A stretch of 64,000 nt of DNA, taken from NCBI GenBank assembly GCA_021397835.1, contig JAJFZO010000537.1, forward strand, positions 1,860,001 through 1,924,000, given 5' to 3'. The position numbers were made by a program, and so were the translations under genes. Positions 50,443 to 61,110 of the stretch are shown here, piece after piece (position 1 is the first letter of the stretch; each line of letters starts with the position of its first letter). The notes beneath the pieces are model-generated. The model was not told where the DNA came from, searched no databases, and saw nothing but the letters and a program-made list of their open reading frames with translations. The stretch comes from Moringa oleifera. Its lineage: Eukaryota > Streptophyta > Magnoliopsida > Brassicales > Moringaceae.

Positions 50443-52347
50443 TCTAAAGATCTGTTGCCATGGCTTCTTTTGCTAACCCCATCTCCAACACCAATGCTGC
50501 AAACAATCAGTCCTCAAAGAATTTGTTTCCCTTCTTTGCATCCCTAAGTTTCTAGTTCAGCTTCAAACTTGACAGAGAAAATTATGTCATCTGAAAAAAT
50601 CAAGTCCTTGCTCTAGCTAAGGGCCACAAAATAGATGGATTTCTACTGGGAACCAAGCCCTGTCCACCAGCAAACCTTTACATCACAGATGATGAAGGAA
50701 AAATAAGAGAAGAGGATAATCCATAATATCCAGAATGAATCCAACAAGACTAACTATTGGCAAGCTGGTTGATGTCCATAATCTCCTTGAAAATTTTAAG
50801 TCAAATCAAGACCAATACCACAACACATGGTATATGGTCAGGAGTTGAAAGATTGTTTGGAACCCAAATGAGGTCCAAATTCATGCAGCTGAAATTTACA
50901 CTATACTCCACAAAGAAAGGATCAGCCTCAGTCATAACATACTACAATCAACTCAAAAACATCTCAGACAGTCTAGCTCTGACAGGTAATCCAGTCTTAG
51001 ATCTGGAATTCATCACTACACTACTCACCGACATTGGAAAGGACTATGATGTTGTGACCATCAACATACAATCCAGAACCGATGAACTATCCTTGCAGGA
51101 GGTCCTAGCACTACTATTAAGCCATGAACAGAGGCTTGAGTAGTACAATTAAGAAACTATAAGCAATGTCAATCCAGTGGTCAACATAGCTGTAAACAAA
51201 AACCACAAAAGCTTTACCCCTTGGAGAAATGGCAACTTCAATCGAGGCCGTAACAGAGGAAGAATGAATGGCTGTGGAAGAGGTAGAAATAACAGCAGGC
51301 CAACCTGCCAAATTTACACCAAGCAAGGTCACACTGCCTATGACTGCTGGTACAGGTTTGAAGACTCCTTCTAGACACCAAATAGCAACAACAGCATTAA
51401 TGCAAATCAAAATGCATACCTCGCATCGACTGATTCCATAGCTGATCCCGGCTGTTATGCTGACAGTGGTGCCTCCAATCATGTGATTGTTAACTTGGAC
51501 AACCTTCCCCTGAGATCTGGCTACACTAGTAAACAGAAACTGGTGGTTGGTAATGGTAAAGCCCTCAACATATCTCATATAGGCTACAACACTCTTGCTA
51601 CACATTTGCCAAATGTCAAGTTACATCTTTAAAACATCTTGCATGTACCTACCATTTCCAAAAACCTTATCAGTGTCTCCAAACTTATTTCTAATAATGA
51701 TGTCTTTGTTGTGTTTGACAATAAACATTGTTTTGTGAAGGATCAAGTCAGTCGGAGAATATTGTTGAAAGGGAAAGCTAAAGATGGTCTCTATCTACTG
51801 CATTCCCCTGCTGCCATTGCCACACCAGTCACACTCTCTTCAACAATAATCGTCTATCACACACTAGCCCAGTGGTCAATAAGGCAGCCCATACTGCTAA
51901 GTTTGAGTCGTGTCAAGTTAGTCTACCTTTTTGCTTTTCTAATTCTATGTTAGTGGACAATGACCTTTGGCATAGACGCCTTGGTCATCCTTCGGATTCA
52001 ATTGTTAGGACTCTCAGAAGATCTTGTATCACTTTCTCTAAAGTAAATACAAGTTCCTCTTTTTGCTCAGCTTGTGCTATTGGAAAAAACCATAATCTAC
52101 CATTTAATCTTTCCCAAAGTAAAACAACTTCGCCACTGGAATTAATTCACACAGATCTTTGGGGTCCCTCTCATGTGTTATCCAGGGAAGGTTACAAATA
52201 CTACATTCATTTTATTGATGATTACACTAGATACACCTGAATATACCCACTCAAAGATAAATCACAAGCATTACTAGTTTTTGTGCACTTCAAAAAATAA
52301 ATTGAAAATCTTTTAAACACTAGAATAAAAACAATTCAAAGTGATTT

Positions 52348-52360
52348 GGGGGGGGGGGGG
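52348..52360. repeat. Run of 13 G in the integrase region
   Basis: It replaces the short G-rich codons expected around the S-DGGGEY motif and shifts the frame. Confidence 0.85.
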
Positions 52361-54689
52361 TGGAATACAGGTCATTTTCATCTTTTCTTCATCAACAAGG
52401 AATAGGTTTTAGGCATCCATGTCCACACATACACCAACAAAATGGCAAGGCTGAAAGGAAACATAGATACATCACAGAGTTAGGACTTACACTCCTCAGT
52501 CAAGCCTCATTACCTTTACACTTCTGGTGGGAAGCCTTTGACACTGTAATGTATTTAATCAATAGGCTGCCTACTCCCATTTTGTCTTATAAATCACCTA
52601 TTCAGTTGCTTTTTCATAAAAACCCCGACTATAATTTTCTAAAAACATTCGGGTGCACTTGTTATCCACACTTAAGACCCTACAATAAACATAAGATGGA
52701 CTTTAGGTCTGCTAAGTGTCTCTTCTTAAGGTACAATCCTACTCATAAAGGTTATAAATGTTTACATCCTTCTGGACATGTTTACATTACTAGGAATGTC
52801 ACCTTCAATGAGCTTGAATTTCCCTTTCCTACTCTCTTTCCCAGTCCAACCTCAACACCCACTAATATTCCTATTCCTTCATCCACCTCAGTGTCGGTTC
52901 AACCTAGTCCTAATTCTCCAATTGGTGGCAGCAGTGACACACAACAAAATTCTCTAGACTCTCCTGCCTTACCCTCACTGGACTCTCCTTCTAGTCCTTC
53001 CTCCACTCTCCCTCATTCCTCACCCCCTACTACCCCTTTACCTTCAATCCCTTTTACCCCATCCCACACTTCCTTATGATCCTATGATCACTAGAGCACA
53101 AGCAGGGATATTCAAACCAAAGTTATTCCTTACCTCCACAGCTATACCACAGCCCTTGCCAACCACCATTTGCTGCTGCCCTTGCTAATCCAGTCTGGAA
53201 GAAAGCCATGCTTGCTGAATTCCAAGCTCTCCTACATAACAAGACATGAGAGTTAGTGCCTAAACCTCCAAACCACAAGGTAATTGGCAACAAATAGATC
53301 TTTAAAGTGAAATATCATGCTGATGGTATTATTGAAAGGCACAAAGCTAGATTGGTTGCTAAAGGATTCCAACAGTCACTTGGCATTGACTTTTCTCAAA
53401 CATTCAGCCCTGTTATAAAGCCCTGCACTATCAAAATTCTGTTATTTATTGCTGTGTCAAAGGGCTGGGATATTCAACAATTGGATGTCCACAATGCCTT
53501 CCTCAATGGTCATCTACAAGAAACTGTTTTTATGTCTCAACCACCTGAGTTTGTTGATACTCTTCGACCTCAACACGTTTGTTGTCTCAAAAGAGCTCTT
53601 TATGGTCTGAAACAAGCTCCTCGAGCTTGGTTTCACAACATCAAGAAGCAACTTTTGGATTGGCGTTTCCTCATTTCTAAGGCTGACAGCTCTCTGTTTT
53701 TTCAACTCTCTGGTGATCATTGCCTCTATGTCTTAATTTATGTGGACGACATTCTTGTGACAGGCAACAATCCACCTCGCATCCACCAATTCATCTCTCG
53801 TCTCCACAAGAGGTATGCATTAAAACTCTTGGCTATCTTAATTACTTCCTAGGGATTCAGGTTCATTGTTCCTCTCACTGCCTCTTTTTAACCCAAGCCA
53901 AATACATCACTGACCTTCTCCAATCTCACCATCTACATCTCTCCAAACCCTGTCCAACTCCAATGTCTACTGGAATACCATTATCCCTCACCTCCAGCTC
54001 CCCACTTCCACACCCTACAGCCTATAGAAAACTCATTGGCTCTCTTCAATATCTCACCCTTACTCGACCTGACATATCCTTCCCAGTTAACAAACTTAGC
54101 CAATTCCTACATGCCCTTACCACCACTCACTGGCAAGCTTGCAAACGTCTCATTTCGTTACCTCAAAGGAACTGTGAACCTCGGCCTCATGTTTCAACCC
54201 TCATCACAGTTTAAACTAATGGCCTTTTCCGATGCTGATTGGGCTTGCTGCCCTGATGATCGACGTTCCATTAGTGGCCACTGTGTGTTTCTCGGCAACA
54301 ACATCATCTCTTGGAGCTCCAAGAAACAGAATGTTGTTGCCCGTTCTAGTACCGAATCTGAGTATCGGGCACTAGCTCAAGCTACAACTGAAATTACTTG
54401 GGTAAAGTCACTACTCAAAGAGACGAAACTCTTACTTGACCATCAAGCTACACTCTGGTGCGATAATCAGGGTGCTGCTGCTCTTGCTGCCAACCCAATC
54501 TTTCATTCCCGCACCAAGCACATCGAAGTTGATGTTCATTTCATCCGTGACTATGTTGCCAACGGCTCGCTCAAGATCAATTACATCCCTTCCTCTGAAC
54601 AGATCGCCGATGCACTCACTAAGCCTCTCTCTCAATCTCAGTTTTGGGTCTTCCGGTACAAGCTTCGGGTCGATGAAGCTCCTTTTAGC

Positions 54690-54700
54690 TTGAGGGGAGA
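54690..54700 (+). other. Polypurine tract of copia element 1
   Basis: ttgaggggaga directly precedes the 3' LTR, as needed for plus-strand priming. Confidence 0.85.
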
Positions 54701-54993
54701 TGTTAAGTCAACGGGTAAGATCCATTCCACCAATGGACTCTAACCCGTATCTAAACTGAAGCGCATCTGCGTTGATCCAAAGGTTCAATAGAATAAGCAC
54801 AAAACTAGAAACAAAACAGAGAAGCCCAAGGAGAAGCCCGAAGCCCAAAAAAGAAAACGATAAGTATTTTGTGTACATTATACCATGTTTAAGGAATTAA
54901 ACCTAATGTAATCTCAATGATCATTGAGCAGCCACCATACCTTTTACATAGAAAAGAAAAGCTCAGAATTCTACAGTATTATACATTCTTTCT
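54701..54993 (+). repeat. 3' LTR of copia element 1
   Basis: 293 bp, with the same ends as the 5' LTR. The length difference is one block flanked by tct in the 5' copy, consistent with a short direct-repeat deletion. Confidence 0.9.
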
Positions 54994-55284
54994 GCCGCAT
55001 GGCCAATAATGAAGGATTCGATAAGGACAGAAATAATAGGGTGATAACTTTGCGTAAACCCATGTAATCACAGAATGTTGTTGGTAGAGTTGGAGGCGTA
55101 GTAGGACTAAATCATCAATTTTGAAAACTTGATGACCATTACAATTAGCAAAAGTTTTCATATGGTTTTAGATAGCAACCAAATTCGTACATAAAGTCCT
55201 CAGTATGTCGTCAAGTGTCCGTAAGAGTTCATCCATGGCATGAACCTTCGTAGTCCCAAAATATAAGTAGGAAAGGCAGGGGTA
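54994..55284 (-). mobile_element. Gypsy chromovirus relic, integrase C-terminal slice
   Basis: The minus strand reads YLYFGTTKVHAMDELLRTLD, then HQVFKIDDLVLLRLQLYQQH, then YFCPYRIL, matching the F-VGD-V-LKLQPYRQ-S and YYGPY blocks of chromovirus integrase. The slice is bounded by the target duplications of both copia elements. Its frame contains stops and shifts. Confidence 0.75.
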
Positions 55285-55507
55285 TATTAGAGTTAATTAA
55301 GTCGTTAAGCTTACATCTCATATTAGTTAAGTTAGTTAAGCTTGTCAATATATGATCGGATCAAATTGTATATTAATAATGTAAACATTAAGCAATAAAG
55401 TGTTCAGATTTTTGGTTTCTATTTTGCTCTCTGTTCACCTTTATTTTAGTATTAAACCTTTCTTCTCTACCATTCATCACCTTTGGGTAACTTAATCAAC
55501 GTTAACA
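55285..55507 (+). repeat. 5' LTR of copia element 2
   Basis: Begins TATTAGAGTTA and ends TTAACA; matches 60,859-61,080. The canonical TG start seems mutated to TA in both copies, and CA at the 3' copy to TA. Confidence 0.8.
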
Positions 55508-55518
55508 TGGTATCAGGG
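55508..55518 (+). other. Primer-binding site of copia element 2
   Basis: TGGTATCAGGG matches the tRNA-Met primer site with one likely A-to-G change, directly after the LTR. Confidence 0.8.
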
Positions 55519-58500
55519 CAAATATAATTTGTTTATTGTGATATGTTAACATTGAATTTTCAGTCATCTCTTTTTTCTCACATGAAGATCGATCACGATT
55601 CTCCTATTTCAACATCGTTGTGATGACGATGCCAGACTCTGCAAAATCTATTAACTCAACCTCTAGTCGAAGCCAATTGATAGTCGACGATCTGTTAAGT
55701 CCTTATTCTCTTCATCACTTTGATAATCCCGAAGTTGTTCCTATTACTCGGTCCCTCAATGAAGATAATTATGCATTTTAGAGCAAAGTCATAATTATCA
55801 CTCTCTCTGTCAAGAACAAATTAGGCTTTAGTGATGAATTTATTCAAAAACCAGAAGGTACTGATTTTAATGCACTTCATTCTTGGACTTAAAATAACAA
55901 CATTGTCATCTCACGGATCTTGAATTCAGTTTCCAAAGAAATTTCTGCTAGTTTGATATTTCGTTGAGACGATGCATGAAATATTGACAGACCTTCGAGA
56001 TCGTTTTCAACAATGGAATAGTCCAAACATCTTTCAACTTCACTATGATTTGGTACATTTAACATAACAACAAGACTCTTTCAGTTCTTATTTCAGCAAG
56101 TTGAAACCTATCTGGGAAGAATTAAATAATTACAGTCCTATATGCATTTGCGGGAAATGCACTTATGGTGGAGTAAAAGATTTCACTTCTTACCTTCAAA
56201 TAGAGTATGTAATGTCCTTTCTTATGAGATAACATCACTCCAATATTCAAGTTTGTAGTCAATTACTGCTAATGGATCCTATACCTCTTATCAATAAAGT
56301 CTTTACACTAGTTGTCGATAAGAGCATCAGAAAAAGATTGGGGTTAATGTCTATAATGTTACTGATCAATCCAACATAATGGCCTCTACCACTAAAACTG
56401 ATGACATAGGAAAGCAGTCATTTGGTCACACACTCAGCCTGGCAATTTTAAAGGATAAAAGAAAGGTAGACCATATTGCACTCATTATAAGATTCATGGT
56501 CATACAGTTAGATTTTTTAAAATCCATGGATATCCATCTAGATATAAGCTAAAAAGGTACAAATGTCTCATAGTAATGCAATAATAGTTCCTTTAACAAT
56601 CAAGGAACATCAGATGCCAACATCTACGCCAAATGGCCAAGGCTTCTCGAACAACTTCTTTCAATCTCTCAGTGGCAATCAATGTTAGCAACTCTTGAAC
56701 ATGTTTACATTAACATCTTAATTTAGCATTGGAGCCTCCATCAAAGCAAGAAACTATAGCGATTGCTCACACTGTAGGTATCTGTTTTTCTTTTTTAAGT
56801 AGTCAGAATTTTTCTCCATCACGTTACTAGATTGTTGAATTTGAGGCCTATAAATATATTTTCTCTATAGCAGTAGCAATTGTAGACTTAAAACGATTGA
56901 TCAATGTCACAGTTGTTTTGCCTAATCATAGTAGGATCACTGTTCATTATTTAGGCACTGTTGAGCTTAGTCCAACTTTAATACTCGAAGATGTCTTGTT
57001 TGTGCCTCAATTCCAATCCAATTTGCTCTCAGTTGATGCTCTTACTACTGGATATACATTCTCAATCACTTCCTTTCATGAATTTTGTTATTTAGGATGT
57101 CAGTAGCAAGAAGATGATTGGCAAGGGTAAAAGGACTCAAGGACTCTATGTTCTAGCTACTGAAGAATACAGTACCACAAACTATGTCAATAAAGTGTCA
57201 GTGAATACTTGGTATAATATGTAAAAGAAATTGAGTTTTAATACTACTTATCTTGCATGCAATGGACCTTGTTATATTTGTCTCTTAGTCAAACAAAAGG
57301 CGTTTATCTTTTAAGTCTCATAATCACATGTCTAAGTATCCATTTGTATTGATACATTGTGATGTTTGAGGTGCTTGTAATACCATTCCTCACAATAGTT
57401 CCAGATTCTTGCTCTTGTTGATGATCATACTTGGTTTACGTGGCTATATCTACTTAAGCAGAAGCCTGATGTCCGAAAAATCATTTCCAAATTCTTCAAA
57501 AATGGTTGAAACTTAATTCAACACGAAAATTAAAAGCTTAAGATTTGATAATGCCAATGAGTTGGCTCTAACAGAGTTTTGTCAAGCTCATGGTGTTCTA
57601 CATCAATTTTCTTGTGTAAAGAGGCCTCAACAGAATTCAATTGTCAAACAAAAACACTAACATCTTTTTGACTGTGGCATGAGCACTTTATTTCCAGTCT
57701 AGAGTTCCTTTGAAGTTCTGGATAGAGTGTGTTTTAACAACAACATATATTATCAATTGCACTCCTCTGTTTAGGAATAAAACTCCCTTTTAACTTCTGT
57801 ATAATTTTGATGTGGATTACTCTCATTTTAAGGTACTTGGTTGCTTAGTATTTACTATTGAGGGACGAACCAAGTTTGCTTCATGTTCTCACCTTTGTAT
57901 GTTTCTTGGTTATCCTCTTGGAGTGAAAGGTTATAGACTCTATGATATTCAAGGCCAGTAGTTGTTCATTTCCAAAGATGTTGCCTTCTATAAATAGGTG
58001 TTTCCCTTCCATCATATTGTCAATACTTAGGACTTGATGATACTTTTCTAGATTTTGTACTACCAATTCCTTCTCATTTTGAGCCTTCTTAAGGCAGTCA
58101 GTGTGGCAGCCAAGCTACAAAGACTTTATCTAGTCCTGATAATCTTAATCCTATTGTTCAACAACCCGTTGAACCTCTAGTAGGTTCTGATCGTTACGTC
58201 CTAGCTTTACCTCTTAGGTGGACAAATTGTACATCTAAGCCTCCTTCTTATCTTCAGGATTATCATTGTGCCCTCTTGAAACAAGCTTCATGGAGTGTCT
58301 CATCTGTACCATATCCATTACAACAAGTGCTCTCTTATGATTATCTATCTACACCATACAAGAACTTTTTCCTCCATATATCTGCCAATTATAAATGTCA
58401 TTTCTATCATCAAGCAGCTTGTTATCCAAAATGGTAGGTAGCTATGCAAACAGAACTTGAAGCTTTGGAACTTAACAATACCTAAACAGTGACTTCTCTT

Positions 58501-58814
58501 CCTCCATGTGCACATACTATTAGATGCAAGTGGGTTTCCAAAACCAAATATAACTCAAATGGTTCAGTTGATTGGCATAAAGTACATCTTGTTGTAAAGG
58601 GATATACACAGTAGGAAGGATTGAATTTTCTTGAAACATTTTCTCTAGTTGCCAAATTTGTCACTGTTAAGCTACTTCTAGCATTGGCTAGTATGAAACA
58701 ATGGGATTTAGCTCAGTTAGATATCAACAATGCTTTTCTTAACGTGATCATTTTAAGGAAGTCTATATGGATCTACCTCTTAGAAACTCTACACAATCAT
58801 CTCCTACTTTCTTA

Positions 58815-59850
58815 GGTCATTTTCATCCTTATACACTAAATTTAATATCAATTTGGTGTTAACAAAGAATCTTTTTTAGAATATTTTAACACTAAATTTT
58901 TTTTTTATCTCCAATCCATTTACACCAAATTGGTGTTATAATATTATTTTAATAATATAAATAATAATTATCAATAAAAATATTTATAAATATTAATTAA
59001 TTTATAAATATTTTTAAAATAATTAATATAATTTAAAATTTTAATTTATATTTATATTTTTTAGAAAATTGATATTATATAATAAATTATAATTTTTAGT
59101 AATTTTTAAAATCAATAATTTATCAATTAAATTTTATAAAAATATTTTTACCGTAATTTTAACTTAATTATTTTTATGAGTTAATTATATTTTTACGATA
59201 ATGTATAATTTTTTGATAGAGTAGTTTTACATGCATGATTCCAATCGATATTAAAATTTCATTACGTAATTGATACAAGACAAAATAAAATCACTAACAC
59301 GTTACAATATTTAGTTTTTTGAATTACCATAATGATTCAACAAATGTTCAATCAATGCATCACGAAGTGTAAAATGAGCCTCTTTATTTTTAATTTGCCT
59401 ATGTCGAGCAAGAAATTCTTGAAACTTCACAGTTTCATCTACTATTATCTCAATTATAAATTATATCATAAATTATAAAGTACTTTAAATTTTTATATAT
59501 TTTTAAATAATAATTTTAATAATATATAATTTTATTATTAATTAAATAAATTATTATTATTATTATTAATTTAAATAAAACAAAATTATATTGAATATTG
59601 ATCTTATTTTAAAGATCTTGATAATATATTCTTAGTGGTATAATTTTTTTCTAATAATTTCACATATTTATTAAGTTATTGATCAAAAATATCTATAATT
59701 CAAAACCTTTAAAAAAGTAATTTGTAAAAAAAATAATAATAAATTACACCGATCACCAAATTCAAGAGATGAATTTGTTGTCTCGTTGGAGACGGTTTCA
59801 TCAATTTTTGATGGCAAAATGCCGCTTTGTCGTCTTCGTTGGAGATGACC
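58815..59850. mobile_element. ~1-kb insertion in the copia 2 reverse transcriptase, Harbinger-like
   Basis: It splits the reverse transcriptase between the NNAFLN and YGFKQAS blocks. Two border readings are possible: GGTCAT...ATGACC ends with a TTA duplication (58,812-58,814 and 59,851-59,853), or a 9-bp CTTAGGTCA duplication (58,811-58,819 and 59,850-59,858). TTA plus the nuclease relic inside favours PIF/Harbinger. The rest is AT-rich and non-coding, as in a deletion derivative. Confidence 0.65.
59315..59430 (-). pseudogene. Possible PIF/Harbinger nuclease C-terminal relic
   Basis: The minus strand reads FQEFLARHRQIKNKEAHFTL, then RDALIEHLLNHYGN, which resembles the C-terminal end of plant Harbinger-type nucleases (R-I-D--AH--L---L-EHLW---G). 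About 38 residues are readable and no catalytic residues lie in this part. The family call is from remembered wording. Confidence 0.5.
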
Positions 59851-60478
59851 TTAGGTCAGAATCTGATATATAAATTGCATAAGTCTATATATGGTTTTAA
59901 ACAAGCTTCTCGTTAGTGACATTCCAAGCTCTCTTACAACTTGATGCAATTTGATTTCACAGCCTTAAAATCAGATTATTCCTTGTTCACAAAAGGTTTT
60001 GGTACTTTTTTTCTTACAATTCTAGTTTATGTTGATGATATTATTATTACAAGCCCTAATATGCAACTCATTCAAGAGACTAAATAGTTTCTGCACTGTT
60101 AAGCTTAAGGATTTGGGTCCCTTACAGTATCTTCTTGGATTGAAAATTGCCCGATCTTCTCATGGATCTTGAAATGCGCTTCTAAGGTTCTGATGATGTT
60201 CCTCTCTCTGATCCATTTACCTATCATAGATTGATTGGAATCTTTTGCATCTTACTCTCATGAGACCTGATATTACCTTTGTTATTCATACTCTTAGTTA
60301 GTTCATGACTCATCCTTGGGATTCTCATTTTAAGGCAGCGCATCATCTAATTCATTACCTTCAAAAATCTCTGGGACTCGGCCTTTGTTTTGCTTCAGCT
60401 TCCTCTTCGTTTCAATTGAAGGATTTATTTGATTTTAATTAGGTGCTTGCCTTGATACTTGCAAGACTATCATTGGTT

Positions 60479-60812
60479 TCTGCGTTTTCCTTGGCAATTC
60501 TCTTGTTTCTTGGAAAACTAAGAAGCAGCCCACTATGTCCCAAAGCTCTGCTGAAGTGGAACATCGAGCCATGGCCATTGTCATCACCAGTGAGATTATT
60601 TGGCTTCATCAGCCACCCAAAGATATTCAAGTTCCCGTCTCTCTTTCTGCGTTTTCCTTGGCAATTCTCTTGTTTCTTAGAAAACTAAGAAGCAACCCAC
60701 TATGTCCCAAAGCTCTGCTGAAGTGGAACATCAAGCCATAGCCATTGTCATCACCAGTGAGATTATTTGGCTTCATCAGCTGCCCAAAGATATTCAAGTT
60801 CCTGTCTCTCTT
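60479..60812 (+). repeat. 167-bp tandem duplication in copia 2 RNase H
   Basis: tctgcgttttccttgg begins at 60,479 and 60,646. The copies differ at about seven sites. The length is not a multiple of 3, so the duplication alone shifts the frame. Confidence 0.9.
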
Positions 60813-60858
60813 TCAGCTTTGCTCTTTTATGATAATCAAGCTCCATCCACATCGCTTC

Positions 60859-61080
60859 TATTAGAGTTAGTTAAGTTGTTAAGCTTATGTGTCATATAAG
60901 TTAAGTTAGTTAGGCTTACATGTCAATATGTGATCAAATTGTATATTAATAGTGTAAACACTAAGCATTAAAGCATCCAGATTTTCAGTTTCCATTCTAC
61001 TTTCTATTTGCCCTTGTTTTAGTATCAAACCTTTCTCTTTCTACCATTCATCATCTTTCGATACTCAATCAATCTTAATA
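60859..61080 (+). repeat. 3' LTR of copia element 2
   Basis: Partner of 55,285-55,507, clearly more diverged than the LTR pair of element 1. Confidence 0.8.
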
Positions 61081-61110
61081 AGGTACCCCATAAACAACTT
61101 TGAATACTAG
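61081..61110 (-). mobile_element. Gypsy chromovirus relic, upstream slice
   Basis: The minus strand reads VFKVVYG, matching the P(F/Y)-VVYGR block that comes just before the segment at 54,994-55,284. Recognisable homology fades above ~61,110. Confidence 0.45.

Larger units (their letters stand above)
50461..54740 (+). pseudogene. Copia gag-pol polyprotein, broken
   Basis: Gag begins MASFANPISN at 50,461 and continues to a capsid part (GIWSGVERLFGTQMRSKFMQ). The zinc knuckle reads CQIYTKQGHTAYDC near 51,304, with Tyr in place of the second Cys. Protease has YADSGASNHV (51,460). Pre-integrase and integrase follow (LWHRRLGHPSDS, the zinc Cys pair CSACAIG, HTDLWGP, QNGKAERKHRY). Reverse transcriptase has KARLVAKGFQQ, QLDVHNAFLNG, LYGLKQAPRAW and the catalytic YVDDIL (53,740). 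RNase H has AFSDADWA, SSKKQNVVARSSTESEYRAL and RTKHIEVDVHFIRD. Breaks include stops in gag (for example 50,553), a shift near 51,880, a 13-G run at 52,348, and shifts near 53,080 and 53,820. All domains are in copia order (integrase before reverse transcriptase). Confidence 0.92.
50102..54993 (+). mobile_element. Full-length Ty1/copia retrotransposon (element 1)
   Basis: This has two LTRs, a primer site, gag-pol in the order of the copia class, a polypurine tract and a 5-bp target duplication GCCGC (50,097-50,101 and 54,994-54,998). It is inserted in a minus-strand gypsy relic. LTR divergence of about 6% points to an insertion far younger than the gypsy element. Stops and frameshifts make it non-autonomous. 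Confidence 0.92.
55620..60858 (+). pseudogene. Copia gag-pol relic of element 2
   Basis: It is heavily degraded. Gag: TRSLNEDNYAF, then SKVIIITLSVKNKLGF (~55,750-55,830). Protease/pre-integrase: VLPNHSRITVHYLGTVELSP, then LLSVDALTTG (56,920-57,050) and SKKMIGKG. Integrase traces: ILALVDDHTWFTWLYLL (~57,410). Reverse transcriptase: HTIRCKWVSKTKYNSNG (58,510), [10 protein letters not shown] (58,710), interrupted at 58,815, then YKLHKSIYGFKQAS (59,870) and LVYVDDIIIT (60,030). RNase H: SWKTKKQPTMSQSSAEVEHRAM (in two copies) and YDNQAPS, where it is cut off. Stops and frameshifts occur in every domain. Confidence 0.85.
55285..61080 (+). mobile_element. Ty1/copia retrotransposon (element 2), old, with a nested insertion
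   Basis: Two related LTRs flank copia gag-pol remains. Flanking pentamers gggta (55,280-55,284) and aggta (61,081-61,085) fit a 5-bp duplication with one change. The minus-strand gypsy frame resumes on the far side (FKVVYG at 61,104-61,087), so this is a third insertion into the same host element. The end of RNase H and the polypurine tract are missing before the 3' LTR. Confidence 0.82.

Noticed and set aside
51117..51605. A 162-codon minus-strand frame
   Set aside because: It is the antisense shadow of the copia gag-protease region.
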